From: Strigamia acuminata
Lineage: Eukaryota; Arthropoda; Chilopoda; Geophilomorpha; Linotaeniidae
Direction: 5' to 3'
NCBI GenBank assembly: GCA_949358305.1
Contig: OX442318.1
Coordinates: 11,700,517 to 11,764,516, forward strand
DNA length: 64,000 bases
Position 1 is the first letter of the stretch. Each line of letters starts with the position of its first letter. This document shows positions 52,750-63,229 of this stretch, in pieces. A program made the translations under genes and the position numbers. A model generated the notes under the pieces. The model saw nothing but the letters and a program-made list of their open reading frames with translations, was not told where the DNA came from and ran no database searches.

Positions 52750-53220
52750 TGTAGCAGAGGAGTGCGCTCACAGTATAAAATACTGTGTGTGGAAGCGAGT
52801 TTAAATGCCGAAACACGGCTAATATGAGCGCAATGACGTGCGCGCACCTCCAGCGCTTGAAAATGGTGGAAAATAAAGTCACTGCACTCTAAAGTGCTCA
52901 TGAGTGACAAACTCAATGTAAAAATAAACTAAATGTTTAATAAAAACGAAAATGCTTACATAATGTGGTCCATTTAGATGGAGAAAATACATGAGTGCTT
53001 GCTGGCATGCAAGCGGCCATTGTGATTGTGAAAAACATACATGCACACCATCTGGTGTTAATAATAAGTAATACAAAAGTAAACAGTATAGAGGCAGCAT
53101 TATGCCCAATGTTAAATAATGAAATAAATCCTAATAAATACACTAGGCTGCATAATGCAGTAATACATTAAGAAATGTGCAAAACAAGTACGGAGGACTG
53201 TTTGGCATTGATAAACAACA
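52750..53220 (-). repeat. 5' LTR of copia element 2
   Basis: 471 bp; followed on the plus strand by TTTTC, the second copy of the target duplication. Confidence 0.92.
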
Positions 53221-53225
53221 TTTTC

Positions 53226-53713
53226 TTCCTCCGCCTCGATGACCAATCCTTCGCTCTCGTCTCTGGAGGACGAGGCGTCTGGGTCAATTCTCGGGTTGCG
53301 TCGATCGGCCATTCAAGAAAACTAAGGATTATTCGTGAGAAAAAGAGGTTTTGGGTCACTTTCAGGGAGAAAGGTTACAAAACGCGTGCTTTCGTCTCAG
53401 CGAACAATCGGAAACGGAAACCGACCGGCGCAGAGGATTCTGGGTCACGGACGCATCTCGTACGGTACGAGACTTGTCCGTGTGAGCGTGGAGCTACGGG
53501 GCCGACGTATGCGATCGAGCCGTGCGCATGTTGCGCTACGGGGTTTCGACCGATACGTCATGCAATCTCGCTTTTCGATATTGACGGTGATAACTGACGA
53601 CGAAGTTCGGACTTAGCCGAATTTTATGTCTCGACATGCGTTGCAGCTCTCGTAAGTGAATTTCTTCAATTTTACGACGCCGCAATCACATATCTTGACC
53701 TTTTTATTTCTTT
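53226..53713 (-). other. gypsy pol-ORF3 spacer, right part, with short ATG-initiated frame
   Basis: Minus strand ATG at 53312 opens an acidic frame (MADRRNPRIDPDASSS.., EGLVIEAEEE) that runs into the copia 2 insertion at 53225. On the far side of the insertion the frame continues for a few codons to the donor at 46379. It is the probable first exon of the third ORF; evidence is sequence context only. Confidence 0.45.
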
Positions 53714-56700
53714 CTAGTTTCTCCCGGTGATTTTTCCGTCTTGTATGAACGGATTCTTCGATTTTCGCGGTCGAAGGTTGCGTTTTTGCTCGCGAGTGGT
53801 ATCGGCTCCCACTTGGTCGCTCATCTCCGATGTTGCGGTATTGTTTACTTCTTCTAATTTTGTTTTTTCTTTTTCAGAAGTATTTTCTTCTGCTTCCTCC
53901 CTCTCCGAGATTGTTTGCTCCGTCTGATCGGGAGCTCCGGCGGGTGGGGACTCGGCGTCGAAAAATTCGTCATCTTCGTCTGCTGCTTCGCCAATTTCGT
54001 TGTTATTTTGGAATGTGTCGACCACTGTGCCACCTTGGCCGCTGTGTGTCTGACCTTCCAGCCATATTTCTTGGCGAAATTCTGGTAGATATGGCTTTAA
54101 TTCCCGGCCGTTGATCGACTGGAAATTTTTATTATCTGTTAATCTGCGCAATTGGTAGGCGTTGCCGCCGTGTTCTGCCACAATTACATAGGGTCCGTCC
54201 CTTTTGTCGGCCAGACCCGCGGCGATGCCCCTCGCAGCATTCGATAATATGTGTGTTTCCTTCCACACCAGGTCGTTGACCTTGAAATTCGTGAAATCTA
54301 ATTCTCCTTCTTTTTTCGCAACTCTTTCCCGTAGGTCAAAGATGTGAGTCATTAGGTGCTGATATGTGTCGGAAATTGTCTGTTCCAAACGACATACGTA
54401 CTCGTGTGGGTTAGCGGGGTCCAGTACATTCACTGCCTCCGCAACTCGTGGGTCCCACGGCATTCTTAGTTCGCGGGCGAAATTAAGAAACGCCGGTGAG
54501 AAGTCGCGTGTTCGTGATACGGTGGAGCGAATGCTGAACGCTATCTCACGTAGATACTCATCCCACCGATTGTGTACGTCGGTGAACACCGTCAAAGCGT
54601 ATTTCACGTCTTTGTTTAGCCTTTCTACGGGGTTCGTTTGAGGATTATAAGTGGAGGTGTTTGAAATCTCCATCTTAAATTTCTTGCAGAACTCCTTGTA
54701 TATTTTGGACCTGAATTGGGGCCCGTTGTCGGAAATGAGCTTCCGGGGAAACCCAAATCGCAACGCCACGTCGTAAAGACACTCGGCGATATTTTCCGCC
54801 GAGGGCTTCGCGAGGGCGTACAACTCGGGCCAACGGGTCGCTACGTCCATAATTACAAGTATATACATGTTGCGGTTGCTTGTTGTGGGCTTGGGGCCCA
54901 TCAAGTCAACACTCCAACAATCAAAGGGAGCATAGGGGCCGAGAGACATTGCGTTTCTGGCCACTTTGTCGCGAGGTCGACATGCTTGGCACCGGGAGCA
55001 GTGACGAATAAATTTCGTTATTTTCTGGCGGGCTCCGGGCCAGAAAAATATCTGCTTCACGCGGTACAATGTTCTTGCTATGCCGGCGTGGCTAGCGAGT
55101 GGGTGCCCGTGCATCAGCCACCGCAATCGGGTGTGTAGCGAGACAGGCACCACCACTTTTATCGCGTTTCCCGCTCCGCTAAGGTCATCCTGAAATGTCG
55201 GGTGGTATTTCAGTAACAACCCGTCGTCTATCAGGTAGCTGGTGGCTTCCTTAGCAAATTGCTTTCTGCGATGAGGATTTGTCACATCGACCGGATATTC
55301 CCCCTTTTCTAGGAATCGAGTCATTATCTGACATTTGGCGTCGGTCGCCTGATGTTCGATGAACTCGAGTCTTGTTGGCGGCGCGTATTGCGTTTTCTTT
55401 TCTATTGTGGCTGTGAAGGCTCGCAGCAGAGTTTTTGGGGCCTCTGGGGTGACCGGAGGTTTTGTCTCCGTGGTTGTGTCGGTTGTTCCAGCTGGCTGGT
55501 ACGTCCGAGTCCAGAACCCACAAAATGTTTTGTCAGCGGGCTCCATCACAGGCAATTCGTTCGCTTTACGTAGGCGCCAAATTCGTCTGGGTGTCGGACA
55601 ATAGAGTAGACGCGAATCGTCCTCGCCGTCGTCGTCCGGACCATGGGGGTCGGACGCCGGGGCTCGCGATAAAGCGTCGGCTACCTGATTGAATTTTCCG
55701 GGGCGATATGTTATTGTTATGTCGCACGCCATGAGTTCGAGTTGCCATCTGGCGAGTCTGCCGGAAGGTTCCTTTAACTTCATCAACCAACTTAATGCCT
55801 GATGATCGGTTTGCACCTCGAAATTCGTATACTCTAGGTAGTCACGAAATTTCCGAACAGCCCATATTACGGCTAAACACTCCAGTTCTGTAGCCGTGTA
55901 GTTTTTCTCGGCTCCCTGTATTTTTCGACTTATGAACATACAGGGTACTTCTTGCTCCACTCCGTTGTACGTGTGTTTTTGCAAGAGGGCTGCTCCCAAG
56001 CCAACTCGGCTGGCGTCGGTATGCAGTACGAACGGTCGGTTTAGATCGGGTAACGGCATTTTGTCGACGTCGGCCAGCATTTGTTTTATGGCGCTGAAGG
56101 CGGCCTCGCATTCGGCCGTCCATGCGAACTCGCGGTCGGTTCGCAGGAGGTCCGTTACGGGCGCGGCTACTTCTGCCAAATTGGGGAGCAGTCTGCCGAA
56201 AAAATTAATCATCCCCATGAATCTCTGGACTCCCTTTATATCTTCGGGTGCCGGGAATCCGTTTATTGCTCGTACTTTTTCGGGATCAATGGCGATCCCT
56301 TCAACTCCGATTCGATAGCCTAAGAAGGCAAGTTCTTTTCTACAGAACTTGCTCTTTCCGGGGTGGACATGGAGTCCAGCTTTGGCTAAACGGGAGACCA
56401 CTCTGTCGATGTGTCCCACGTGCTCCTCGAAAGTATCTGACGCGATAATGATGTCGTCGAGGTACGCCCACACGAAGTCGTGTAGCATATCCCCGAGGAC
56501 GCTCTCGATTAACTTTTGGAACGTGCTTGGTGCGTTCACTAGTCCGAATGGCATCACGTTGAACATCAGTCGCCCTATAGGCGAGTAAAACGCGGTCTTT
56601 AGTTTATCTTCGGGTCGGAGTTCGACCTGCCAGTACCCTTTTGACAGGTCCATGGTGGTCACCCAATTAAATGGAGCCAGCTCTCGGAGAATTGCTTCGA

Positions 56701-57688
56701 TGGAGGGCATCTGTATCGGGTCTATCACCGTTATCGCATTGAGCGGGCGGTAGTCGATACACAAGCGAGGCTCGGAGCCGGGTCGCATTACCAGGACGAT
56801 CCTCATCGCGTATTCGCCCAATGCTTCTGTGACGATGCCCTTATCGAGCATGTCTTGACACATCTGGGTCACTATGTCCCGTTTTTGGGGATTCATCCCC
56901 TTGTATGGCACGCGAATCGGTTTGTCCGTCGTCAGTACGATCTCGTGTACGGCTTCGGTCGTCCTTCCGGGCGTTTTGGTGAGGATTCTCTCGTGTTTGC
57001 GGAGTACTCGTCGTAATAACGATGCTTCGTTGACTTGTAGAGCGGCTTCCTCTACCAATGTGTCCACCATGTTGCTTCTTTGCAATTCCAGGGCGAAGGC
57101 TACGAAATCGTAGTCCTGTACGAATTTTCGCAGTCCTCTCTCGTAGTCCTCCTTATCTTGGGCCTCGTCCAGTAATTTTTGGGGTACTACTGGAACGGGC
57201 CTTTCACCTTCGGGGCTTATCCAATTCCACGATCTTGTTATCGTATTTGGCTGTATTTTTAGTTTAGCCATGATGTCTATTCCGAGGAGGAACACTTTGT
57301 CGTGGGATGGCAGCACCAGGAAGGGGTGGGATAGGTTCCCTCCCCTCCAATCGATGGTGATTTTTATTACGCCTCTTGGCTTTACATAGCCATTAGCCGT
57401 GAGTAATTCCACATTCTCGTTCACTTTCATCATTTTATCTTCGATGTCTAGGCTCTCGACTAGATCTTCGGATATGAAGGAACGATCCGCTCCGGAATCT
57501 AATAGTCCCAGTAACTTTTGGTTTTCAATCGTCACTGGCAACATGCAGAGCGTCTCGCAATGTGACTTCGAGACATTGCAGTGAAATACTCGCAATTTTT
57601 GCGGTACGACGTCTAGGTCAAACGGGAGTTCGGCCCAATTGCCGTCTGTCTTGCTCTCCGTCCTCACTTGCATGCCTCTCAGCGTCAC
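53714..57688 (-). CDS. gypsy Pol: protease, RT, RNase H, integrase
   Basis: 1324 codons from the first Met; the frame is open upstream to the frameshift site at 57850, so the true product is a Gag-Pol fusion. Aspartic protease (LLGLLDSGADRSFI, residues about 60-70), RT (LCIDYRPLNAITVIDP, WAYLDDIIIASD with Y409), RNase H (FVLHTDASRVGLGAALLQ), H2C2 finger (CSRCQAC near 896) and integrase core with D, D and E (WSVDLMG, ISDNGPQF near 986, NPVERLNKD near 1020). C-terminal acidic tail. All catalytic motifs are present and there is no internal stop. Confidence 0.95.
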   Translation of the reverse strand: MTLRGMQVRTESKTDGNWAELPFDLDVVPQKLRVFHCNVSKSHCETLCMLPVTIENQKLLGLLDSGADRSFISEDLVESLDIEDKMMKVNENVELLTANGYVKPRGVIKITIDWRGGNLSHPFLVLPSHDKVFLLGIDIMAKLKIQPNTITRSWNWISPEGERPVPVVPQKLLDEAQDKEDYERGLRKFVQDYDFVAFALELQRSNMVDTLVEEAALQVNEASLLRRVLRKHERILTKTPGRTTEAVHEIVLTTDKPIRVPYKGMNPQKRDIVTQMCQDMLDKGIVTEALGEYAMRIVLVMRPGSEPRLCIDYRPLNAITVIDPIQMPSIEAILRELAPFNWVTTMDLSKGYWQVELRPEDKLKTAFYSPIGRLMFNVMPFGLVNAPSTFQKLIESVLGDMLHDFVWAYLDDIIIASDTFEEHVGHIDRVVSRLAKAGLHVHPGKSKFCRKELAFLGYRIGVEGIAIDPEKVRAINGFPAPEDIKGVQRFMGMINFFGRLLPNLAEVAAPVTDLLRTDREFAWTAECEAAFSAIKQMLADVDKMPLPDLNRPFVLHTDASRVGLGAALLQKHTYNGVEQEVPCMFISRKIQGAEKNYTATELECLAVIWAVRKFRDYLEYTNFEVQTDHQALSWLMKLKEPSGRLARWQLELMACDITITYRPGKFNQVADALSRAPASDPHGPDDDGEDDSRLLYCPTPRRIWRLRKANELPVMEPADKTFCGFWTRTYQPAGTTDTTTETKPPVTPEAPKTLLRAFTATIEKKTQYAPPTRLEFIEHQATDAKCQIMTRFLEKGEYPVDVTNPHRRKQFAKEATSYLIDDGLLLKYHPTFQDDLSGAGNAIKVVVPVSLHTRLRWLMHGHPLASHAGIARTLYRVKQIFFWPGARQKITKFIRHCSRCQACRPRDKVARNAMSLGPYAPFDCWSVDLMGPKPTTSNRNMYILVIMDVATRWPELYALAKPSAENIAECLYDVALRFGFPRKLISDNGPQFRSKIYKEFCKKFKMEISNTSTYNPQTNPVERLNKDVKYALTVFTDVHNRWDEYLREIAFSIRSTVSRTRDFSPAFLNFARELRMPWDPRVAEAVNVLDPANPHEYVCRLEQTISDTYQHLMTHIFDLRERVAKKEGELDFTNFKVNDLVWKETHILSNAARGIAAGLADKRDGPYVIVAEHGGNAYQLRRLTDNKNFQSINGRELKPYLPEFRQEIWLEGQTHSGQGGTVVDTFQNNNEIGEAADEDDEFFDAESPPAGAPDQTEQTISEREEAEENTSEKEKTKLEEVNNTATSEMSDQVGADTTREQKRNLRPRKSKNPFIQDGKITGRN

Positions 57689-57819
57689 TTTTTCTTCCTT
57701 CTCTGGTGCGGGCTGGGCTCGGTCCTTGATTTGGGCATCAAGTATGGCGTGACCGGCAGGTCCAGTATGGAATTTCTTCTTCTTTGTTATTTCCTCGGCT
57801 TTCGCAGACGAAGTCGATT

Positions 57820-60800
57820 CTATTTCTTCGACGACGCCTGCGCTTGGCAGTTTTTTGCCAGGGCGATATTTAACTCGGCCATCATCTTCATCATAGTCTG
57901 CGTTTCACTAGTGATTTTGGCCGTTTTTTCGCATTTGTCGGAATAATGGCCGTATTCCCCACAGCTGTAGCATTTGATGTTGCTTTTGTCGCCCGTGGGT
58001 GTGAAACCCGGTTTTTTCGGGACGAATGCTGTTGGGAACCGTCTTTTTAGGCCCGGCGCCCCTTTTTCCTTGGTGGCTCGGGCGTGTGCTCTGAATTGGG
58101 TGATGGCTAGCGCTCGGTGCGCGTGATGAAGATACGGGCCTTGGTCGTCGCACCCCGTCGATAAGTTTTCGAGGTGTTCGTGCAGGTCGTCTTCATCGCT
58201 TGATTCCTCTGTCGGCTCGGCGACCGCCGCGGGAGGTGACGCTTCTTCTGCTTTTGCCGAGGTGGCTAAGTCAGTCGAGGTCACCTGCATCGCCGTAGTC
58301 GTCGGAGCTTTCTTTGGGGCAGCAATCGGGTTGCTTGGGAGCGTTATACCGGTTTTTGGTGTCAACGTCCGTCCCGAAGACGCCTCAGTGAGGCTCATTA
58401 TGCCGCTGAGGTATTCGCTCGGTCTCATTAGTTTCTCGGAAGCTTTGTGGCGTTCGGCGCTGGTTATCAGTCGCTTTTCGTGGGCTTCCGCCTCTTCGGG
58501 TGGCAGTGAGGCGTAGTATCTTTGTTCTATCTCCAGCGTATTGGTTAGGAGATAATTACTGACATCCCGATAGTTGCCAGTGCGGGGAGCACGCATGTCC
58601 AGCAATATTCGTTGTGAATGTGCTGACAATCCCCCATAGAAAATCATCGTAAACCCGGCAGGGTTAATTTCGTACGGTGCTCGGGCGAAGAGTAATTTTG
58701 CTCAAGCGTCGTAGTCGGCGAGTGTTTCACCTGGGGCTTGACGGAGGCCACGCAATTTGTTGCTGATCTCGTCGGGTGTCTCGCCGTATCGAAGGTCGAA
58801 ACGGACGAGAAAGTCGTCCCAGGTCGGATTTTTCAGCCCTTGGTACCACTCGCGGGCTGATCCAGTGGTTAGTTCCACTAGACCGTGTGTAAGCATATCG
58901 GCGACGGTCGCCTTTGTAGCTTTCTTAATTCTCATTACTTCGTCGAGGAAGCGGTCTCCCGCTTTCCACGAACCGTCGAATCGCGTCTGCACGTAGTGTT
59001 GCCATCGGATATTACCCGTGGCTTCGGCAGCGGGTTCGTTACGTACGCCATATTTGCGTTTGACCCTTTCACCGGCGCGATTATGTTCGTCGCCTGGGTG
59101 GCCTAAGTCGATCCCTTCCTTTCGGAAAGAGTTCAGTAAGGCACGTCCCAGCTCAGCCATGGTATACTGTCGGCCGGCAGAGTCCTGGAAATTCCCCTCC
59201 GGTATGGAAGGGCGAGAGCTGTGCGAAGATCGGTTGGAGGCATTCGGTCGGTCCGAATGGTGCTGGTTGCTGCCGCGGCTCTCTCGGTGCGATCCGGATG
59301 ACGGTCGACTTTGGTCGTCGTCGTCCGATGAATCAGAGGGGTCGGAAGGGTTGCCTTGTGGGTGGTCTCTTGGCCCCTTCGGGGGGACTTCTTCGCCATC
59401 CCGTGATTTCTTCGAGCCTCCGGAGGGCGGCGGCTCCTTTTCGTCGCTGCTCCCGTAAAAAGAATGCCATTTATTCTCTTCGCTTTCTGGGCGCTCGCGG
59501 TCCTTATTCGCGTTCTTCTTGTTAAGTAACGCGTCGATTGCGGCGCTTCTTTCGGATCGTTTCGAGGGGTTACGGTTTCTGGATTTTCTATCCGGTTGGT
59601 CGTCTTCCTGTGACTTCCTCTTTTTTGTTTCGGCGTTTGAACCGCTGGTGGGCTCTTTGTCCGCTTTCGGATCCTCTTTTTTCTTTCTCTCCGAAACGTC
59701 CTGTCCGTACTCTCTTTGGAATTTCTCTGTTTCCTTTTCCCAATTTTCGGCTTCCCATCGTTTTTGCTCGTCAATTATTTCTTTTTTCTTAGCTTGGTAC
59801 TCGTCAGTCCATCTGTACCGCTCCCATTCTTCTTGTTCTTCACGAAATTGCTCCTTTTCTCTCCTTGCTCTTGCGGCTTTCATCCTTTCGTGGTACTGTT
59901 CTTCCCACTTCTGGTGTTGCCGCTGAGCTTCTTCTCTCAGTTTCTGCAATTTCTCGGCTTTTCGTTGGGCCAGGAGGGCTCGGAATTGGTCTTCGTAGTC
60001 TTGGGCTTCTCTGTGCCTTCCTTCTACTGTATTATTCTATTCTCTTCGTATTTTTGCTTCCTGCTCTTCCCTTATTTCTTGCACCATTTCTTCCGTTCTC
60101 TCCGTGGTCCTTTTTTCCCGCTGTAGTCGTTCCTCTTCCTCGTTCCAAAGTTCTCTCCTCTCAGCGCTCACTCTACGCTGACGATTTATCGTTTCCTGCC
60201 TCGATTCTTCTCGGGCTTTCTCCCGAGATTCGTGAAGGGCTTTGTGAGGATCGGGCACGAAGTTGCCTACGTCACTCGGCGTTTCTTGTGCTACAGGCGT
60301 CTCCGCCGCTGGTCTTGCGACCGGCGTCGGGGCCTGTGCTGCGCAAATCGCTTTAGTGAGTATAGTAATCGAGTCCCAAACTGACGTTCCCGGCGGAATA
60401 TCGGTTACTGCTTTCAGTCGGGCCGCTTGTTGTGATAGGTGAATTAAATGGGCTACCTCGGGGGAAACAGGGGCAGGTCTCGCCAAGGCACGGGAGGCCA
60501 TCGGGGTCCCGCTCGTGTTTCTCGCCGGAGTTTCATTTAAGGGGGCCGAATGGTGGCTTTGTGCTGGTGATGGGTTGCTGTCGACTGTGGTTGTTCGCCT
60601 CGGAGTTTCCGTCTTCTCCTCGGCTACCAGTATCGGCACTCGTCCTGTTGTTGTATCGCGAATTTCTTCTTGATTTTCTAGGACTTCCGTATCGGTATCT
60701 TCGACAAAGGGCATATTTGAGGAGAGCGGCTCTCGCTCGGGCTCGGTTAGGGCCTCAAGCGAAGCAGCTGCTTCCTCTTTCTGCGCCTTTGCTTTCCTCC

Positions 60801-60939
60801 GATTTGCTCGGGCTTTCGCCTTCGCGGATTGTTCGGGAACCGGGCCGCCCGACCTTAAGTTATAGTCGGAGGTCCGTTTTCCCTTTTCGAGCGTAGGTCG
60901 CTCGTTATCAGACGCGGATTGTTCATCTTGGTCTGACAT
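57820..60939 (-). CDS. gypsy Gag, 1039 codons, interrupted by two in-frame stops
   Basis: One frame from ATG 60939 to the stop at 57820, broken by TAG at 60037-60039 and TGA at 58702-58704 without loss of frame. Segments: 60939-60040 (300 aa, Ser/Thr/Pro-rich with PPGTSVWDSITILTKAI), 60036-58705 (long charged coiled-coil region, Glu/Lys/Arg-rich, then the retrotransposon Gag domain WYQGLKNPTWDDFLVRF..LRGLRQAPGETL), 58701-57823 (end of capsid and CCHC knuckle CYSCGEYGHYSDKC). Larger than usual gypsy Gag because of the N-terminal extension. Both stops could arise by single C-to-T changes (CAG, CGA). Overlaps pol. Confidence 0.85.
57850..57856 (-). other. -1 ribosomal frameshift heptamer A AAA AAC
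   Basis: In gag frame the codons are GCA AAA AAC, so the heptamer A AAA AAC is in register (X XXY YYZ). Shifting -1 here enters the pol frame, which is open to 53714; the gag stop follows 27 nt later. Downstream, CGCAG..CGAAG and CTTCG..CTGCG can pair to a hairpin beginning about 10 nt after the heptamer. Confidence 0.85.
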
Positions 60940-61012
60940 TTCTTTGAGTAATTCTTCAATTTGGGTTATTATATTAAATGAGAGATCACAAGTTCAGTTG
61001 AGATTTATTTCT

Positions 61013-61032
61013 AAATCCCGGACAGGCCCCCA
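61013..61032 (-). other. primer-binding site of gypsy element (tRNA not identified)
   Basis: Minus-strand TGGGGGCCTGTCCGGGATTT, two bases inside the 5' LTR. The complement ends in CCA and includes CCCGG as a T-stem would. I could not match it to a particular tRNA. Confidence 0.65.
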
Positions 61033-61034
61033 CG

Positions 61035-61852
61035 TGTCGCGTCCTACCTGGTGATAGGTTTAATGAGCTAACGTGTATTACTTTACCTGTGATTCTACTA
61101 AATATGTAAATTACCCAAATGAATACTAAGTATATTGAAATGAACAAATAGGTTTATTCAATAGGCGTAAGCCTTGAAATACACTCAGTATAAAACTAGA
61201 GTCGACTTGGTCAGAGTCGAACAAAGGATTTCCCAAGATGGCGTCGTCGGTTCCGCGTGGTCGGCGGAACAAAGGCGGCGTCTCGAGTTGTCGTTAATTT
61301 GTCACGGATTCGTCGTTCACGGACGCGGTGGAATGCTCTTTCGAGTCTTCTATCCGTGCCTGTTGTCTAGGGTTGGTTTTTAGCGTCGCAAGGCTCCGTC
61401 CAGAAACGGGGAGTTTCTTACAGGGCACTCGGACACTTCGCAATGGAAATAATCGTGGGTCGATTATTTCGTGTGAATCCACAAGGGTTATTTTCCTGCT
61501 TTCGCGGGGAAATAACACACAGTGTAAATTCGTGAGAGTTACAGTTGCACTGGAATCAGCGGTCCTCGATCAATCCTAACTTTTGGTGGAGTTGGCCTGA
61601 CGGTGAGGTAGTTGCTGTGTTCTTGGTGTCGTTTGTGTAAGTTCTGTTTTTAGGGCGCGAAACTCTACCTGATATAGGCCAGGGTGAGGGGCCTGGCTCG
61701 GCCAATGGGGGCCGTCCACGCATCACCTCACCCCCTCGGGGCACGCGCTTCCCAGGGGGGGAAGGCGGAGCCAACGCGAGGGAACTGACCTTTCCTAGTG
61801 ACTCATGCGGATGGCGTCCACTGGAGGGACGACCACCCGCGGGGTCACCACA
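61035..61852 (-). repeat. 5' LTR of gypsy element
   Basis: 818 bp, two differences from 42177-42994 by eye (about 0.24 percent), flanked by the ATCG duplication. Confidence 0.92.
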
Positions 61853-61856
61853 ATCG

Positions 61857-63229
61857 TTTCTACAGTACCACGGTTTTTAGTCCTTCACTCGTACAGCAAC
61901 ACAGCCGCCATGTTGATGAGCTGAGGATATAACAGCATTCGTTCCTAGATGGCTCCTTTTGGCGGTTTAAGTAATACGGTGTAGTTAACTAACAAAAAAA
62001 ATATGAGAGAATATTAGCTGTAAATTCACATTTCAAATTAATTTTGTGTTCCTATTAAAAAAAGCATCATGTTACATTTTATCAATAAACAAGTTTAAGA
62101 CTTAAACCATTGTACAGACTACAGAGTTTGAAATGCCATTTTTATGTATGGAAAATGATATCACTCAGATGCGTTCCAGATGTGTTGTTATTATATTTTC
62201 AAAAGAATCAGAATTCTCTTGTTTACCCTCTGTTTCAGTCACGAGCAATAATGCCAAAATTTCATAAGATAAAACCAAATTTCAGCAAACTGCATCAAAC
62301 CCTGACAACACAAAAGATTGAATGGCCAATAATTAAATGGATGAAACTGCAATTCGGTAAACAGCAGGGCCGGTGCAACACATATTTCCACCTGAGGCGA
62401 GCAAGGCATATGCCGCCCTTTTGAACAGGAAAAAAAACTTTTTTTTATTGTTGGAAAAAAATCGGATTGTGCGCCCAAAAACGCCTTACCCCTCGCGCCG
62501 GCCCTCAATTGTATTATGGGGAATTGAGTATTTTGCTACTTCACAAAATGAAATTTCACATTTGTGATACGTATCTACGGTAAGTCACGAACCACTCATT
62601 ACAATTCTCAGAAATCTCATGAATTTTTTAAAATAGTAATTACTTGTCAACTTTCACAAAACATCAATATAGCTGCAATGCGGTGTTTTTGAGTGGACCG
62701 AGTGCCACGTTTTCACCTGAGTGGACTTTAAAACCGTATGTATATTTTCATGTCTATATTCAATTCATTGTGTTATTATGGGAGAGATATTCAATCATAT
62801 TTGAGTTTTACAAATCTGGATCAAGTCACAGTAAAAAGGCAGTGGATTTGTAAAATAACATTCAAATTTATGTGAATGCCACTCTCTACAGAGTATACTA
62901 TCAATAGTCAGTATTTCAACAAAGAATGTAATTATCACATGGTTTTAAATTCTGTTTTTTTTTTTCTTAATGAAAGACGTCAGTTGTATTATTTTTGGAT
63001 TGCTTTGACAACCGAAGTTATGACATTTGCCCGAATGCACAGGAACGTGTTTTGAAAGGTTCCTGAATAAACCCACCAGAACCAGCGGTGTAGCATGGGT
63101 TGCCAGCAAGCAGAAAAAAAACTGGTATTGTGCTCCCCTACCCAGGTAGTATTCCCTTCCACCTTGGCACAAGAGGTGCTCCCTTAGGACTCTGAATTTC
63201 ATGGGCCCCTAATTCCAAAAATAAAATAT
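61857..63229. other. host flank right of gypsy element, no gene recognised
   Basis: AT-rich. 62376-62510 begins CAGGGCCGGTGCAAC and ends GCGCCGGCCCTC, which resembles a short hAT-type inverted-repeat MITE, but no 8-bp target duplication was found. Short ORFs show no domain. Confidence 0.4.

Larger units (their letters stand above)
46412..53220 (-). mobile_element. Ty1/copia element 2, 6.8 kb, nested in the gypsy element
   Basis: LTRs of 471 bp at 52750-53220 (5') and 46412-46882 (3') appear identical. Target duplication TTTTC at 46407-46411 and 53221-53225. tRNA-iMet primer site, gag, pol and purine tract (GAAGGGGGAAAT, complement of 46883-46894) are all present. Inserted between pol and the third ORF of the gypsy element, in the same orientation. 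Confidence 0.94.
42177..61852 (-). mobile_element. Ty3/gypsy element with three ORFs, split by copia element 2
   Basis: LTRs of 818 bp at 61035-61852 (5') and 42177-42994 (3') differ at only two positions seen by eye. Target duplication ATCG at 42173-42176 and 61853-61856. Minus-strand order: LTR, primer site, gag (60939-57820), -1 frameshift, pol (to 53714), third ORF (45919-43031), purine tract, LTR. Without the nested 6.8-kb copia element it is about 12.9 kb, long for gypsy. It belongs to Ty3/gypsy by gene order (RT before integrase), an H2C2 zinc finger and YLDD. Confidence 0.93.

Noticed and set aside
59133-59774. 213-codon minus-strand ORF within gypsy gag
   Set aside because: Shadow frame of the gag coiled-coil region, which is rich in Arg/Lys/Glu codons; no independent features.
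62376-62510. hAT MITE with CAGGGCCGG ends
   Set aside because: Ends are suggestive, but no 8-bp target duplication could be found, so it is not called as a separate element.
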